Positions 32,746-40,969 of a stretch of DNA of 64,000 nucleotides are shown in pieces. The notes under the pieces were generated by a model that was not told the DNA's origin, searched no databases, and was given only the letters and a program-made list of their open reading frames with translations. The stretch covers positions 1 to 64,000 of the forward strand of contig NZ_QFXK01000009.1 in assembly GCF_003261635.1 (NCBI RefSeq), written 5' to 3'. Each line of letters begins with the position of its first letter. Positions within the stretch are counted from its first letter, which is position 1. A program made the position numbers and the translations under genes. The stretch comes from Kribbella monticola (lineage in GTDB: Bacteria; Actinomycetota; Actinomycetes; Propionibacteriales; Kribbellaceae).

Positions 32746-33543
32746 CTACTTGGTGAGCTGTTGCTTGGTGGGAGGCGTGATGACGGCCTTGGTGCCGAAG
32801 TTGTCGAAATGAACCGAGAACGCGTTCTCGCCGGTGCCGTAGTTGAGCTCACGAAGTAGGCCGTTGGAGTCGAGCAGGGCGCTCACCGGCAGTGTCTTTT
32901 CTTTCGCGGCCTCCTTGGCGGACAAGAAGGGGCCGTAGATCTTGTTGTCCGCGGCCGCCTTCCTGAGATCGAGAAGCATGACGTAACGAGTCGTGAGCAC
33001 CTCACCTACATACGGCCCGGGCGAGACGGCGAACTGGCTCGAGTACGGCGCCCCGTCCAGCAGTCGCGACGACTCGACCAGCTTGCGGTAGAGCAGGATG
33101 ATCCCGTTGGTGGTGAGGGCCTGGCGTCCTTTGGCCTTGGGGTCGTACTTCTTCCACTTGGCCTTGCTCGACAGCGGGCCATCCGTGTAGAAGTACTGAC
33201 CACCCACGCCGATGACCGACCCGTCGGCACCGCTCAGCGAGAAGTCCTCGCCGGCACCGGTGAGCTTGACCGTGGTGGTGAGGTGCTCGTCCTGCTCGTA
33301 CTGCCAGGTGATCGTCATCCGGTACGTGCCCTGCTTCTTCAGCGCGGCCTGCACCTGCTGGCCGATATTGGCTCGGGTCAGCTCGACCGGCGTAGGGCTG
33401 ACGATCGGCTTGCCACTTGTCTTGCTCGCCGTGGGGGTGGGTGCAGGTGCCGCGGAATCGGCGCCGGCCCCACACCCGACAGCCAGCACCAACCCCCCGC
33501 TGCCGGCCAGCGCGATGATGATCTTCTTCACAGACCGCATCAT
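32746..33543 (-). CDS. Secreted lipoprotein
   Basis: 265 residues. A signal peptide with a lipobox (GGLVLAVGCGAG, lipidated cysteine about residue 24) is followed by a Pro/Thr linker. A beta-rich domain (MTITWQYEQDEHLTTTVKLT, SGADGSVIGVGGQYFYTDGP, LLDSNGLLRELNYGTG) resembles the LppX/LprG-like half-barrel lipoproteins of actinobacteria, some of which carry lipids. No close family assigned. It is transcribed alone, divergent from the epoxide hydrolase gene. Confidence 0.82.
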   Translation of the reverse strand: MMRSVKKIIIALAGSGGLVLAVGCGAGADSAAPAPTPTASKTSGKPIVSPTPVELTRANIGQQVQAALKKQGTYRMTITWQYEQDEHLTTTVKLTGAGEDFSLSGADGSVIGVGGQYFYTDGPLSSKAKWKKYDPKAKGRQALTTNGIILLYRKLVESSRLLDGAPYSSQFAVSPGPYVGEVLTTRYVMLLDLRKAAADNKIYGPFLSAKEAAKEKTLPVSALLDSNGLLRELNYGTGENAFSVHFDNFGTKAVITPPTKQQLTK

Positions 33544-33672
33544 CGCAGCCGCGATCCGTCATCGCCCCGTCGATTGCACCTAGTTGCAGAAGCAGATGGT
33601 GCCAAGGACAGGGGTCCGATCGCATTCACCGGTGATCGGTCGGTCGACCTTGGCTGTGACAGAGTTTGGTGA

Positions 33673-34806
33673 GTGGATGAGCCGATACTGCCGGAGCCGT
33701 TCGAGATTCGGGTCGACGAGTCGGTTCTGGGTGATCTGGCTGACCGGTTGCGGCGGACGCGGTTTCCTGAGCCGACACCGGCTGAGTCGTGGCACGCCGG
33801 GATCGACGTCAGCTACCTCAAGGAGCTGGTGACCTACTGGGCCGACGGATTCGACTGGCGTGAGCAGGAACGGCGACTGAACGCCTGGCCGCAGTACAAG
33901 GTGTCACTGGACGGTGTTCGGACACACTTCGTGCACGTCCGCTCCGGCAGGGATGGCGCTCTGCCACTGGTGCTGGCGCACGGCTGGCCGAGCTTGTTCA
34001 CGGAGTACCTTCCACTGGCCGAGAAGCTGAAGGACCGCTTCGATCTGGTCATTCCGTCGCTGCCGGGCTTCGGGTACGCCGAGGCACCGGCCGAGCCGCT
34101 GACCCGGAAGTGGATCGCCGAGCACTGGCACCGGCTGATGACCGACGTGCTGGGCTATGAGCGGTACGGCGTCGTAGGTGGCGACATCGGCGGGGATGTC
34201 GTGCACTGGATGGCCGGGCTGCACCCGGATTCCGTCGCCGGCCTGCACACAATCCATCCCAAGGTGTCGACCGATGGTGGGCCGCTCTCGGAGGCGGAAG
34301 AGGCCTACGTCCGGCAACGCGACATCGACGAGGAAGCGTTGGATGGTGGCTACAGTCATGTGCAGGCGACCCGCCCGGACACTCTGGCCGCGGCGTTGAT
34401 CGACTCGCCCTCCGGACTTGCCGCGTGGATTCTGGACAAGTTCGACTCCTGGGGCGACGGCCGCATCTACGAGGCCTTCGACCGCGACGAGTTGCTCACG
34501 CTGCTCACCTTGTACTGGAGCACCGGCTGTATCGGCTCTTCGCTCCGCACCTACTACGACTATCCCAAGAACCCGCCACGTCCGCGCATCGCCGTACCGG
34601 CAGCCGTCACGTTGAGTGCTGAGGACCTCTGGGTCGCCGGCCCTTCGTCAGTTGGCTACCCCCGCGAGCTGGCCAACCGCAGCTACGACGACCTCCGTAG
34701 CTGGCACGAGCCAGGCAGCGGCGGCCACTTCTTTGCGCTTGAGCAGACCACGCTGTTCGCCACCGACATCAGAGCCTTCTTCACCTCCTTGGAACCAACG
34801 AATTAG
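33673..34806 (+). CDS. Epoxide hydrolase, microsomal/juvenile-hormone type
   Basis: 377 residues from GTG 33673. The N-terminal EHN region (FEIRVDESVLGDLADRLRRT, then SWHAGIDVSYLKELVTYWAD) caps an alpha/beta hydrolase domain. The oxyanion motif is VLAHGWPSLFTEYLPLAEKL, the nucleophilic aspartate lies in YGVVGGDIGGDVVHWMA, and the C-terminal histidine is in GSGGHFFALEQT. It would open epoxides by water addition through an Asp ester. Substrate unknown. Neighbours give no pathway. Confidence 0.9.
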   Translation: MDEPILPEPFEIRVDESVLGDLADRLRRTRFPEPTPAESWHAGIDVSYLKELVTYWADGFDWREQERRLNAWPQYKVSLDGVRTHFVHVRSGRDGALPLVLAHGWPSLFTEYLPLAEKLKDRFDLVIPSLPGFGYAEAPAEPLTRKWIAEHWHRLMTDVLGYERYGVVGGDIGGDVVHWMAGLHPDSVAGLHTIHPKVSTDGGPLSEAEEAYVRQRDIDEEALDGGYSHVQATRPDTLAAALIDSPSGLAAWILDKFDSWGDGRIYEAFDRDELLTLLTLYWSTGCIGSSLRTYYDYPKNPPRPRIAVPAAVTLSAEDLWVAGPSSVGYPRELANRSYDDLRSWHEPGSGGHFFALEQTTLFATDIRAFFTSLEPTN

Positions 34807-34947
34807 CCTCCCGGACGTCGCCCACCCCTTGCGGCGCTGCGGCGGCCGGTGAACCGGTCGCCACGCTCGTCCTGATCCGGTGGTTGCCGCGCTGGAGCCT
34901 CGTATGTAACTAACTATTGATTTACCAATCGGCTCGCAGTACGTTGG

Positions 34948-34961
34948 TAACTGTTCAGTTA
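34948..34961. promoter_or_regulatory. Inverted repeat TAACTG-TT-CAGTTA upstream of the SDR gene
   Basis: A perfect 6-bp inverted repeat in a locally AT-rich stretch (34903-34965), 26 bases before the SDR start. It is probably the operator of the SDR-TetR pair. Confidence 0.6.
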
Positions 34962-34987
34962 GATACAGCTAGCAAGGAGGAGTTGGC

Positions 34988-35695
34988 ATGACGACCACAC
35001 TGATCACCGGAGCGAACAAGGGGCTCGGGTACGAGACGGCTCGTCAGTTGGTGGCTGCGGGGCACGTGGTTTATGTGGGGGCTCGCGATGCGGAGCGCGG
35101 GGCTCAGGCGGCCGAGCAGTTGGGGGCGCGGTTCGTCCAGATCGACGTCACCGATGACGCTTCGGTCGCTTCGGCGGTCAAACAAATCGAGGCCGACGGT
35201 GGACTGGACGTGCTGGTCAACAATGCCGGGATCGAGGAGCGTACGGCCGACGGCGGATTCGTGGCGGCCGCGGACTTGACGGCCGACAACCTGCGGACGG
35301 GTTTCGAGACGAACGTCTTCGGCCTCGTTCGCGTCACCCACGCTTTCCTGCCGCTGCTTCAGCGTTCGGCAGCTCCGGTCGTCGTGAACGTGAGCAGCGG
35401 GCTCGGGCTGACGCGGGACCTGGCCGCCCCGGATGCGCCCGCGCGGTTCTACCCCGGAATCACCTACCCGGCGTCGAAGGCGGCGGTCAACATGATCACG
35501 GTGCAGTACGCGAAGGCGTTCCCCGGCATCCGCATCAATGCCGCGGACCCGGGCTTCACCGCCACCGATCTGAACCACCACACGGGAACGCAGACGGTCG
35601 AGCAGGGGGCCGCGAGCATCGTCCACCTGGCCCAGGTCAGCCAGGACGGCCCGACCGGCGGCTTCTTCGACGCCAACGGGCCCGTGGCCTGGTGA
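34988..35695 (+). CDS. Short-chain dehydrogenase/reductase
   Basis: 235 residues with AAGGAGG upstream. The cofactor motif TLITGANKGLGYETARQLVA (TGxxxGxG) is followed by LDVLVNNAGIEE, VVVNVSSGLGLT with the catalytic serine, and the YxxxK pair in ITYPASKAAVNM. NADP(H) is suggested by ARDAER after the second strand. It is closest in feel to carbonyl-reductase-like SDRs. A TetR gene follows 43 bases later and probably represses it through the inverted repeat at 34948-34961. Confidence 0.9.
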   Translation: MTTTLITGANKGLGYETARQLVAAGHVVYVGARDAERGAQAAEQLGARFVQIDVTDDASVASAVKQIEADGGLDVLVNNAGIEERTADGGFVAAADLTADNLRTGFETNVFGLVRVTHAFLPLLQRSAAPVVVNVSSGLGLTRDLAAPDAPARFYPGITYPASKAAVNMITVQYAKAFPGIRINAADPGFTATDLNHHTGTQTVEQGAASIVHLAQVSQDGPTGGFFDANGPVAW

Positions 35696-35738
35696 GGACC
35701 TGCCTGAGCTCGACTCGCCCACAGGTAAGGTGATCAGC

Positions 35739-36341
35739 ATGTCCGGGGCGGCCGCGCGGAAACCACGTCCGCGCAACGCGGAGGCGACCAAGGCATTGTT
35801 GCTCAAGGCAGCGACTGAAGAGTTCGCCGAGTACGGACTCGCCGGCGCGCGGATCGACCGGATCGCCGAACGCGCCGGCGCCAACAAGCGCCTGCTCTAC
35901 GTGTACTTCGGTGACAAGAATCAGCTGTTCGACGCCGTCGTACAAGAGCAGACCGACGCGGTCCTCGAAGCTGCTCCGATGGACGAGGGTGACCTGTGTG
36001 CGTTCGCGATCGCCCGCTTCGACTACGTGCTGGCCAACCCCGACGCGCGACGGATCGCTGCCTGGCGCAGCTTCGAGCAGACCGAGCCCGCCGAGGGGGA
36101 GCGCGCGGCATTCCGGGCACGAATCGAAGCAGTCGAGAACGCGCAACGTGCGGGGCGGATCCGGACAGACATCCCGGCGGCGGACCTGTTCGCGTTCGTC
36201 TTGCGCATCACCGAGAGCTGGCTGAGCGCCCCGCCCGCACTCAAAGCCGCCGGCGGTGGCGATCCGCTCTCCCCAAAGCGGATGCAACAACACCGCGCCG
36301 CCCTGCAGGCCGCAGTACGCAGCCTCGTCGGACAACCGTAG
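35739..36341 (+). CDS. TetR-family regulator
   Basis: 200 residues from ATG 35739 (AAGG upstream; GTG 35730 is an alternative). The HTH region is LLLKAATEEFAEYGLAGARI, DRIAERAGANKRLLYVYFGD, followed by KNQLFDAVVQEQ. The C-terminal ligand domain (TetR_C type) is unremarkable. Likely local regulator of the SDR upstream. Confidence 0.9.
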   Translation: MSGAAARKPRPRNAEATKALLLKAATEEFAEYGLAGARIDRIAERAGANKRLLYVYFGDKNQLFDAVVQEQTDAVLEAAPMDEGDLCAFAIARFDYVLANPDARRIAAWRSFEQTEPAEGERAAFRARIEAVENAQRAGRIRTDIPAADLFAFVLRITESWLSAPPALKAAGGGDPLSPKRMQQHRAALQAAVRSLVGQP

Positions 36342-36400
36342 GCGCTCGAGCGGGCTGCCCATACCAGCGCTCAATTGAACGAGCGTGCACCGTCATCGCC

Positions 36401-36940
36401 TTATGAGTGTCGGTGCAGATCGTCGGCGCCTAGATGGGCGGTCAATTCCTGATAGGAGACGTCCAGGGGACGGGTGGTATCGAGAACGAGGCGATGACCG
36501 GTGCGCGGCTCGTACTCCGCCATCATCCGGTGCACCTGCGCCCAGGAGGGATAAACCCAGCCGGGCAGATCGCTCAACCGGGTCTCGACCCTGCGGCGGT
36601 GCTCGATGATGTCGGAACACACCGTTTCGATCACCACATGGTCAGCACCGACGGCCGCCGCCAGGTCACGCCACCCGTTACGAGCCTCGGTTACCGGATT
36701 GACGGCGTCGGCAATCACCGTGAAGCCACGCCGGAGATGATTCGCTGCTACGTCGTGGGCCACGCTGTAGGCGGCAATGCCAGTCTGTTCAGGAGTCAGA
36801 CCGTTCCGGCGCATGGCACCTTCGATCTCATCGATGCGCAGCCACACCGCCTTGATGTCAGCGGCAAGCAGACCGGCGAGTGTCGACTTGCCGGTACCGG
36901 GCAGTCCGCCGAACTCGAGCAGCAATCCTTTACAAGTCAT
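36401..36940 (-). CDS. AAA-type small-molecule kinase (P-loop, gluconokinase/zeta-like)
   Basis: 179 residues from ATG 36940 (GAAGGGAC upstream; frame open to 36997). A Walker A motif (LLLEFGGLPGTGKSTLAGLL), an acidic motif (VWLRIDEIEGAMRRNG) and GFTVIADAVNPVTEARNGWR with HVVIETVCSD and HRRRVETR belong to the AAA_33 group. This group covers sugar, antibiotic or nucleotide kinases. There is no antitoxin-like partner, so a zeta toxin is unlikely. It is divergent from the TetR gene at 37013 and shares a perfect operator. Confidence 0.8.
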   Translation of the reverse strand: MTCKGLLLEFGGLPGTGKSTLAGLLAADIKAVWLRIDEIEGAMRRNGLTPEQTGIAAYSVAHDVAANHLRRGFTVIADAVNPVTEARNGWRDLAAAVGADHVVIETVCSDIIEHRRRVETRLSDLPGWVYPSWAQVHRMMAEYEPRTGHRLVLDTTRPLDVSYQELTAHLGADDLHRHS

Positions 36941-36967
36941 GCTTGTCCCTTCACTCGCTTTACAGCC

Positions 36968-36988
36968 TGTATAGTCATTCGCTATACA
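36968..36988. promoter_or_regulatory. Operator-like perfect inverted repeat TGTATAG-N7-CTATACA
   Basis: Two 7-bp arms separated by seven bases, centred between the divergent kinase and TetR genes (28 and 25 bases from the starts). AT-rich against the surrounding sequence, so it likely overlaps the promoters. Typical of TetR autoregulation. Confidence 0.75.
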
Positions 36989-37012
36989 CCGTGTCAAGGG
37001 AGGAGTGGCGCA

Positions 37013-37606
37013 TTGGGCACCGACGGCCGACGTGCCGCTGCGACAGCGGCAACCCGCCGCGGCATCATCGACGCCGCTCGGGAACTACTGGCGACGCAGC
37101 AGTGGCAGCACTTCACCATCGAGGCTGTCGCCAACCGTGCCGGGGTGACCCGGGTGACTGTCTACAACCAGGTTCGATCCAAGCGCGGACTGCTCGACGC
37201 AGTGCTGGCCGATCTCACTGAGCGCGCCGGCATGGACCAACTCCTGACGGATACAGAACACCTGAGCGCTGGTGATGCGTGCACCGAGATCGTGCGGCGG
37301 ACATGCCGGTTCTGGCACTCCGAGCGCCAGCTTCTTCGGCCGCTGTTCGGCCTGGCCGGTGTCGACCGCGAAGTCGGCTCCATCCTGTCCGACCGCGAAC
37401 AATGGCGTGGCAACCAGATGGAGCGTCTGGTACGACGCCTCGCAGCGGAGACCACGACTGAGTCAGAACTCGACCAGGCTGAGGTTCTGGCCGCCGTGAC
37501 CGCCGTGACGTCATTTGTCACCTATGACGCGTTGGGCGCCGTCGCCGACGATCCAGATCGGGCCGCCTTGTTGCTCAACCGCCTGGCACGCAGCCTCACC
37601 GGCTGA
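37013..37606 (+). CDS. TetR-family regulator
   Basis: 197 residues from TTG 37013, the only start with the excellent GGGAGGAG site in front. HTH: GIIDAARELLATQQWQHFTI, EAVANRAGVTRVTVYNQVRS, KRGLLDAVLADL. The C-terminal domain is of the TetR_C_33-like type. It probably represses itself and the divergent kinase gene through the inverted repeat at 36968-36988. Confidence 0.9.
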   Translation: MGTDGRRAAATAATRRGIIDAARELLATQQWQHFTIEAVANRAGVTRVTVYNQVRSKRGLLDAVLADLTERAGMDQLLTDTEHLSAGDACTEIVRRTCRFWHSERQLLRPLFGLAGVDREVGSILSDREQWRGNQMERLVRRLAAETTTESELDQAEVLAAVTAVTSFVTYDALGAVADDPDRAALLLNRLARSLTG

Positions 37607-37640
37607 GCCCGACGACCGCAGGCGCGCGTCCGCCTTAGCG

Positions 37641-37656
37641 CGTTTCGGCGGAAACG
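37641..37656. promoter_or_regulatory. LacI-type operator-like palindrome CGTTTCGGCGGAAACG
   Basis: Perfect 6-bp arms around GGCG, 112 bases upstream of the glycosidase. Motifs of this shape (GTTTC...GAAAC) bind LacI-family sugar repressors in actinobacteria. No LacI gene lies in the window. A similar repeat with a five-base spacer is downstream at 39691-39707. Confidence 0.5.
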
Positions 37657-37767
37657 ATTGAAGGGGCAACCTTTTTGTTCTGGGTGGCAACTAGGGGTGT
37701 ACCGACGAGGGCGAGCCGTGGATAGCGGCGCTGCGCCCTCTGTGCCAACACCCGATCGGAGCACTAC

Positions 37768-39594
37768 GTGCCACCAGAAGACCCGAGATCCGCCGAGCCG
37801 TCGTTGCCCCGCCGTAGCCGGATGCGGCATTTTGTCGTGGGGGCGGTGGCGGTGCTAGCCGCCTCGGCAGGTGTGGGCGCCGTGACGCCAAGCGCGGGCG
37901 CCGCGCCGACCGTCCGCATCAGTGTGGATGCCGGTACGTCGTTGGGCACTGTGCCCAGCAGTGGTATCGGCCTCAACACGGGCTTCGGCGACGACCATAT
38001 GGGGACTGCCGAGGTGTCATCGCTGATGAAGGCCGCGGGAGTTCGGCAGCTGCGCTATCCCGGCGGCTCCGGCGCGGACGAATACCACTGGAAGACCCAC
38101 ACGTACGGCGACGGCAGCGGCTGGATCCCTTCCAATACCGACTTCGACCACTTCATGGCCACCGCGAAGAGGGTCGGCGCCCAGCCGATCATCACCGCGA
38201 ACTACGGCTCCGGCACCCCCCAGGAGGCCGCCGACTGGGTCAAGTACGCCAACGTCGACAAAGGTTGCGGCGTGAAGTACTGGGAGATCGGCAACGAGGT
38301 CTACGGCAATGGGCACTACGGCGACGGCAAGGGCTGGGAAACCGACAAGCACGCCGACAAGAGCCCGACGGCGTACGCGAAGAACCTGATCGCCTACGCG
38401 AAGGCGATGAAGGCCGTGGACCCGAAGGTGAAGATCGGAGCGGTGCTCACGACCCCTGGCGGCTGGCCGGATAAGGAGAAGGCCCCCGGTGACAGCGCCG
38501 ACTGGAACCACACGGTGCTGTCCATCGCGGCGAAGTCGATCGACTTCGTCATCGTCCACTGGTATCCGGGCGGCACCACCACGGCCGACCTGCTGAACAC
38601 CCCCTCCCGGATCGGCGGTGTCAGGTCCGAGCTGCGCTCGCTGATCTCCACGTACGCCGGATCGCGTGCCGCTTCGGTGGAGATCGCGGTCACCGAGACC
38701 GACGCCGTCGGCTCGCCCGCTTTGACCAGCCAGGCCGCGGCCCTGTTTGCGCCGGACACCTACATGACCTGGTTCGAGCAGGGCGCCAACCACGTGGACT
38801 GGTGGAACCTGCACAACGGCTCGGGCGAAGCACCCACCACCGTCAACGGCGAGACCGACTACCGGGACGGTGGTGTGCTCTCCGCTGGAACCTGCGCCGG
38901 GGGGAAATGCGAACCGGCCCGCGACACGCCCTTCCCGACGTACTGGGGCATCCGCTCGCTGACCGCGCTGGCGAAGCCTGGCGACACCATGGTCAAGTCG
39001 TCCTCGGGCAACTCGTCGGTTGCTGTGCACGCGGTGCGGAGCAGCACCGGCGGTCTGAACGTCATGCTGATCAACAAGAGCCCGCAGAAAGCGGCGCCGG
39101 TGTCGCTCTCGTACGCCGGATTCACCCCGGCGGCAGGGCCGGTCACTACCGTTTCGTATGGCAAAGCAGGCGCCGCCCTGACGACGGCGAAGCGGGGCAC
39201 GGCGGTCGCCCAGACGTTGCCGCCGTACTCGATCACGACTCTTCAGCTGAAGCCCGCGTCGAGGACCGCTGGCGCTGAAAAGCCGACGCGCGCCGCCACA
39301 CAACCCGGCTCGACACCACGCGCCTCGACACCGACCGGCCCCACACGGACCGCGCCAACACTGACCGCCACCTTGCCGGTTGTCGGCGCATCAGGCACGA
39401 CCGGCACCCGCGCGCAAGCGGAGGGCGGCGCACCCGTCGGCCGGCTGGCCCCGAGGAGCGCGTCCAGGGGCCTGGCTTCCACCGGGGCGAGCAGCGCTGT
39501 CACGTACGGCGCCATCGGTGGCCTGCTGCTCATCGCTGCCGGCGGCGTGCTGGTACTTCGCGGACGTCGCCGCAGGGCTCTGCACGGGAAGTGA
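37768..39594 (+). CDS. Sortase-anchored glycoside hydrolase (alpha-L-arabinofuranosidase-like)
   Basis: 608 residues from GTG 37768. A signal peptide (RHFVVGAVAVLAASAGVGAV) ends near GAA-P. The catalytic TIM barrel (about 50-400) has RQLRYPGGSGADEYHWKT, the acid/base motif KYWEIGNEVYGNG and a nucleophile-like glutamate in EIAVTETDAVG, as in clan GH-A enzymes of the GH51/GH39 type. A beta domain, then a long Thr/Pro-rich linker follows. The C-terminus is LASTGASSAVTY, a hydrophobic helix and RGRRRRALHGK: an LAxTG sorting signal recognised by class E sortases. The enzyme is probably displayed on the cell wall to trim plant or wall polysaccharide; its exact substrate is not decided. Confidence 0.85.
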   Translation: MPPEDPRSAEPSLPRRSRMRHFVVGAVAVLAASAGVGAVTPSAGAAPTVRISVDAGTSLGTVPSSGIGLNTGFGDDHMGTAEVSSLMKAAGVRQLRYPGGSGADEYHWKTHTYGDGSGWIPSNTDFDHFMATAKRVGAQPIITANYGSGTPQEAADWVKYANVDKGCGVKYWEIGNEVYGNGHYGDGKGWETDKHADKSPTAYAKNLIAYAKAMKAVDPKVKIGAVLTTPGGWPDKEKAPGDSADWNHTVLSIAAKSIDFVIVHWYPGGTTTADLLNTPSRIGGVRSELRSLISTYAGSRAASVEIAVTETDAVGSPALTSQAAALFAPDTYMTWFEQGANHVDWWNLHNGSGEAPTTVNGETDYRDGGVLSAGTCAGGKCEPARDTPFPTYWGIRSLTALAKPGDTMVKSSSGNSSVAVHAVRSSTGGLNVMLINKSPQKAAPVSLSYAGFTPAAGPVTTVSYGKAGAALTTAKRGTAVAQTLPPYSITTLQLKPASRTAGAEKPTRAATQPGSTPRASTPTGPTRTAPTLTATLPVVGASGTTGTRAQAEGGAPVGRLAPRSASRGLASTGASSAVTYGAIGGLLLIAAGGVLVLRGRRRRALHGK

Positions 39595-39690
39595 GACCGC
39601 GTGAGTAACTGACGGCTTCGTCACGTCCGAGCTGACCCCGACCGCGCCGACGATATCCCGACGCGGGACACGGCATCGGCACACTCTTGC

Positions 39691-39707
39691 CGTTTCAGCC
39701 CGAAACG
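39691..39707. promoter_or_regulatory. Inverted repeat CGTTTC-N5-GAAACG
   Basis: A perfect 6-bp inverted repeat in the 272-base region between the glycosidase and the convergent oxidoreductase. It has the same arms as the element at 37641 but a spacer of five. It could be a second operator or a small terminator hairpin. The rest of 39595-39866 holds no convincing gene. Confidence 0.35.
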
Positions 39708-39866
39708 CCGATCCCGGAAGTAGCCGGGCGAACCCCGCAGGCCAATCAGTTGGCCCTGGCGAAAGCCTGGCCCACCACCATCGCCTTCGTCCTCACACAC
39801 TCCCGCTGACGCACCTGACGGAGATCCACCTGACGCCGACACCCTTGGGGGCCGAGTGTGGCCTTC

Positions 39867-40808
39867 TTAGTCGAGGGGGGCGTTGGGGGTGACGAAGACG
39901 ATCTTGCCGTTGATGGGGGCGGTGGCGGCTTCGGTGTGCACCTGCGCGACTCCGGCCAGCGGCACGCGGCGGGTCGCGCCGAGGTGCAGCTTGCCGGCGT
40001 CGACGAGGGTCACCAGCTCGGCGAGTTGTTCGGCGTCGGGGCGGAAGAAGAGGTTGATTCCCCGTACGCCGCGGGCCTCGTCGGACGCAGCGGGCATCCA
40101 CACGGTGGTGTTGACCAGAACGCCGCCGTCCCGGATGACCGCGGCCTGGGCGGCCATCTGCTCGGGGGCGATCGGGGCGAAGTTGAGTACGACGTCGACC
40201 GGCTCGGACAGTTCGGGGATTCCTGGGCCGTGGATCTCGTCGGCGCCGGCCACCTTGGCCTGCTCGGAGCTGTGCGGGCCAGTGGTGGCGATCACGTACG
40301 CGCCGGTGTTCTTGGCCAGCTGTACCGCGTAGCCGCCGACCACGCCGCCCGCGCCGTTCACCAGCACCCGCTGGCCGGCGGTCAGCTTCGCGTGCTCGAA
40401 CAGCGCCTGCCACGCGGTGAGGCCGACGAGCGGTAGTCCGGCGGCGTCCACCAGCGGGACGCTCGTGGGGGCTGCGGTCAGAATCTGGGCAGGGGCTACG
40501 GCGTACTCGGCGGCCGCGCCGGTGCTGGTCAGCGGCAGCGCGCCGATCACCCGGTCCCCGATGGCGAAGCCGGTCACATCCTCACCGAGCGCGTCGACCG
40601 TGCCCGCGATGTCGATGCCGGGGGTGTGCGGCAGCCGGACCGGGATCGGGCCCTGCATGACACCGGCGCGGATGTTGCCCTCGACCGGGTTGAATGACGT
40701 CGCCGCCACCCGGACCCGGATCTCGCCGACGCCGGGGACCGGCTGGTCCGCGTCTTCGTAGTGCAGGACCTCGGGGGTGCCGTACTCGTGGAAACGTACT
40801 GCCTTCAT
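39867..40808 (-). CDS. NADP-dependent quinone oxidoreductase-like MDR protein
   Basis: 313 residues with GAGGT before ATG 40808. The zinc-free medium-chain reductase pattern is clear: MKAVRFHEYGTPEVLHYEDA, PHTPGIDIAGTVDALGEDVT, FAIGDRVIG, AGLPLVGLTAWQALFEHAKL, and the cofactor motif RVLVNGAGGVVGGYAVQLAK. No zinc-binding cysteines are present. It probably reduces quinones or enones with NADPH. The XRE regulator to its right reads in the same direction. Confidence 0.9.
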   Translation of the reverse strand: MKAVRFHEYGTPEVLHYEDADQPVPGVGEIRVRVAATSFNPVEGNIRAGVMQGPIPVRLPHTPGIDIAGTVDALGEDVTGFAIGDRVIGALPLTSTGAAAEYAVAPAQILTAAPTSVPLVDAAGLPLVGLTAWQALFEHAKLTAGQRVLVNGAGGVVGGYAVQLAKNTGAYVIATTGPHSSEQAKVAGADEIHGPGIPELSEPVDVVLNFAPIAPEQMAAQAAVIRDGGVLVNTTVWMPAASDEARGVRGINLFFRPDAEQLAELVTLVDAGKLHLGATRRVPLAGVAQVHTEAATAPINGKIVFVTPNAPLD

Positions 40809-40935
40809 GGCGGACCTCGTCTTCCTGATTTGGGTGTGTGCTCTGATAGCCGGCTCAGCTGGTCACTGCCGGTCGGCAGAACCCTGTTCGGCCACTCAAG
40901 CGTTGCGCAGGAAGGGACGCGGATGAATGCTCTTG

Positions 40936-40964
40936 TCATCCACGGTATGAGAGACCATGGATAA
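40936..40964. promoter_or_regulatory. Imperfect inverted repeat between XRE and oxidoreductase genes
   Basis: Arms TCATCCACGGT and ACCATGGATAA (9 of 11 paired) around a seven-base spacer. It lies directly after the XRE stop and 128 bases before the oxidoreductase start. It could be an operator or the XRE terminator; no T-run is visible. Confidence 0.4.
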
Positions 40965-40969
40965 GACAG

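Noticed and set aside
36401-36940. Zeta toxin of a toxin-antitoxin pair
   Set aside because: No epsilon-like antitoxin next to it; the divergent TetR and AAA_33-type motifs suit a metabolic or resistance kinase better.
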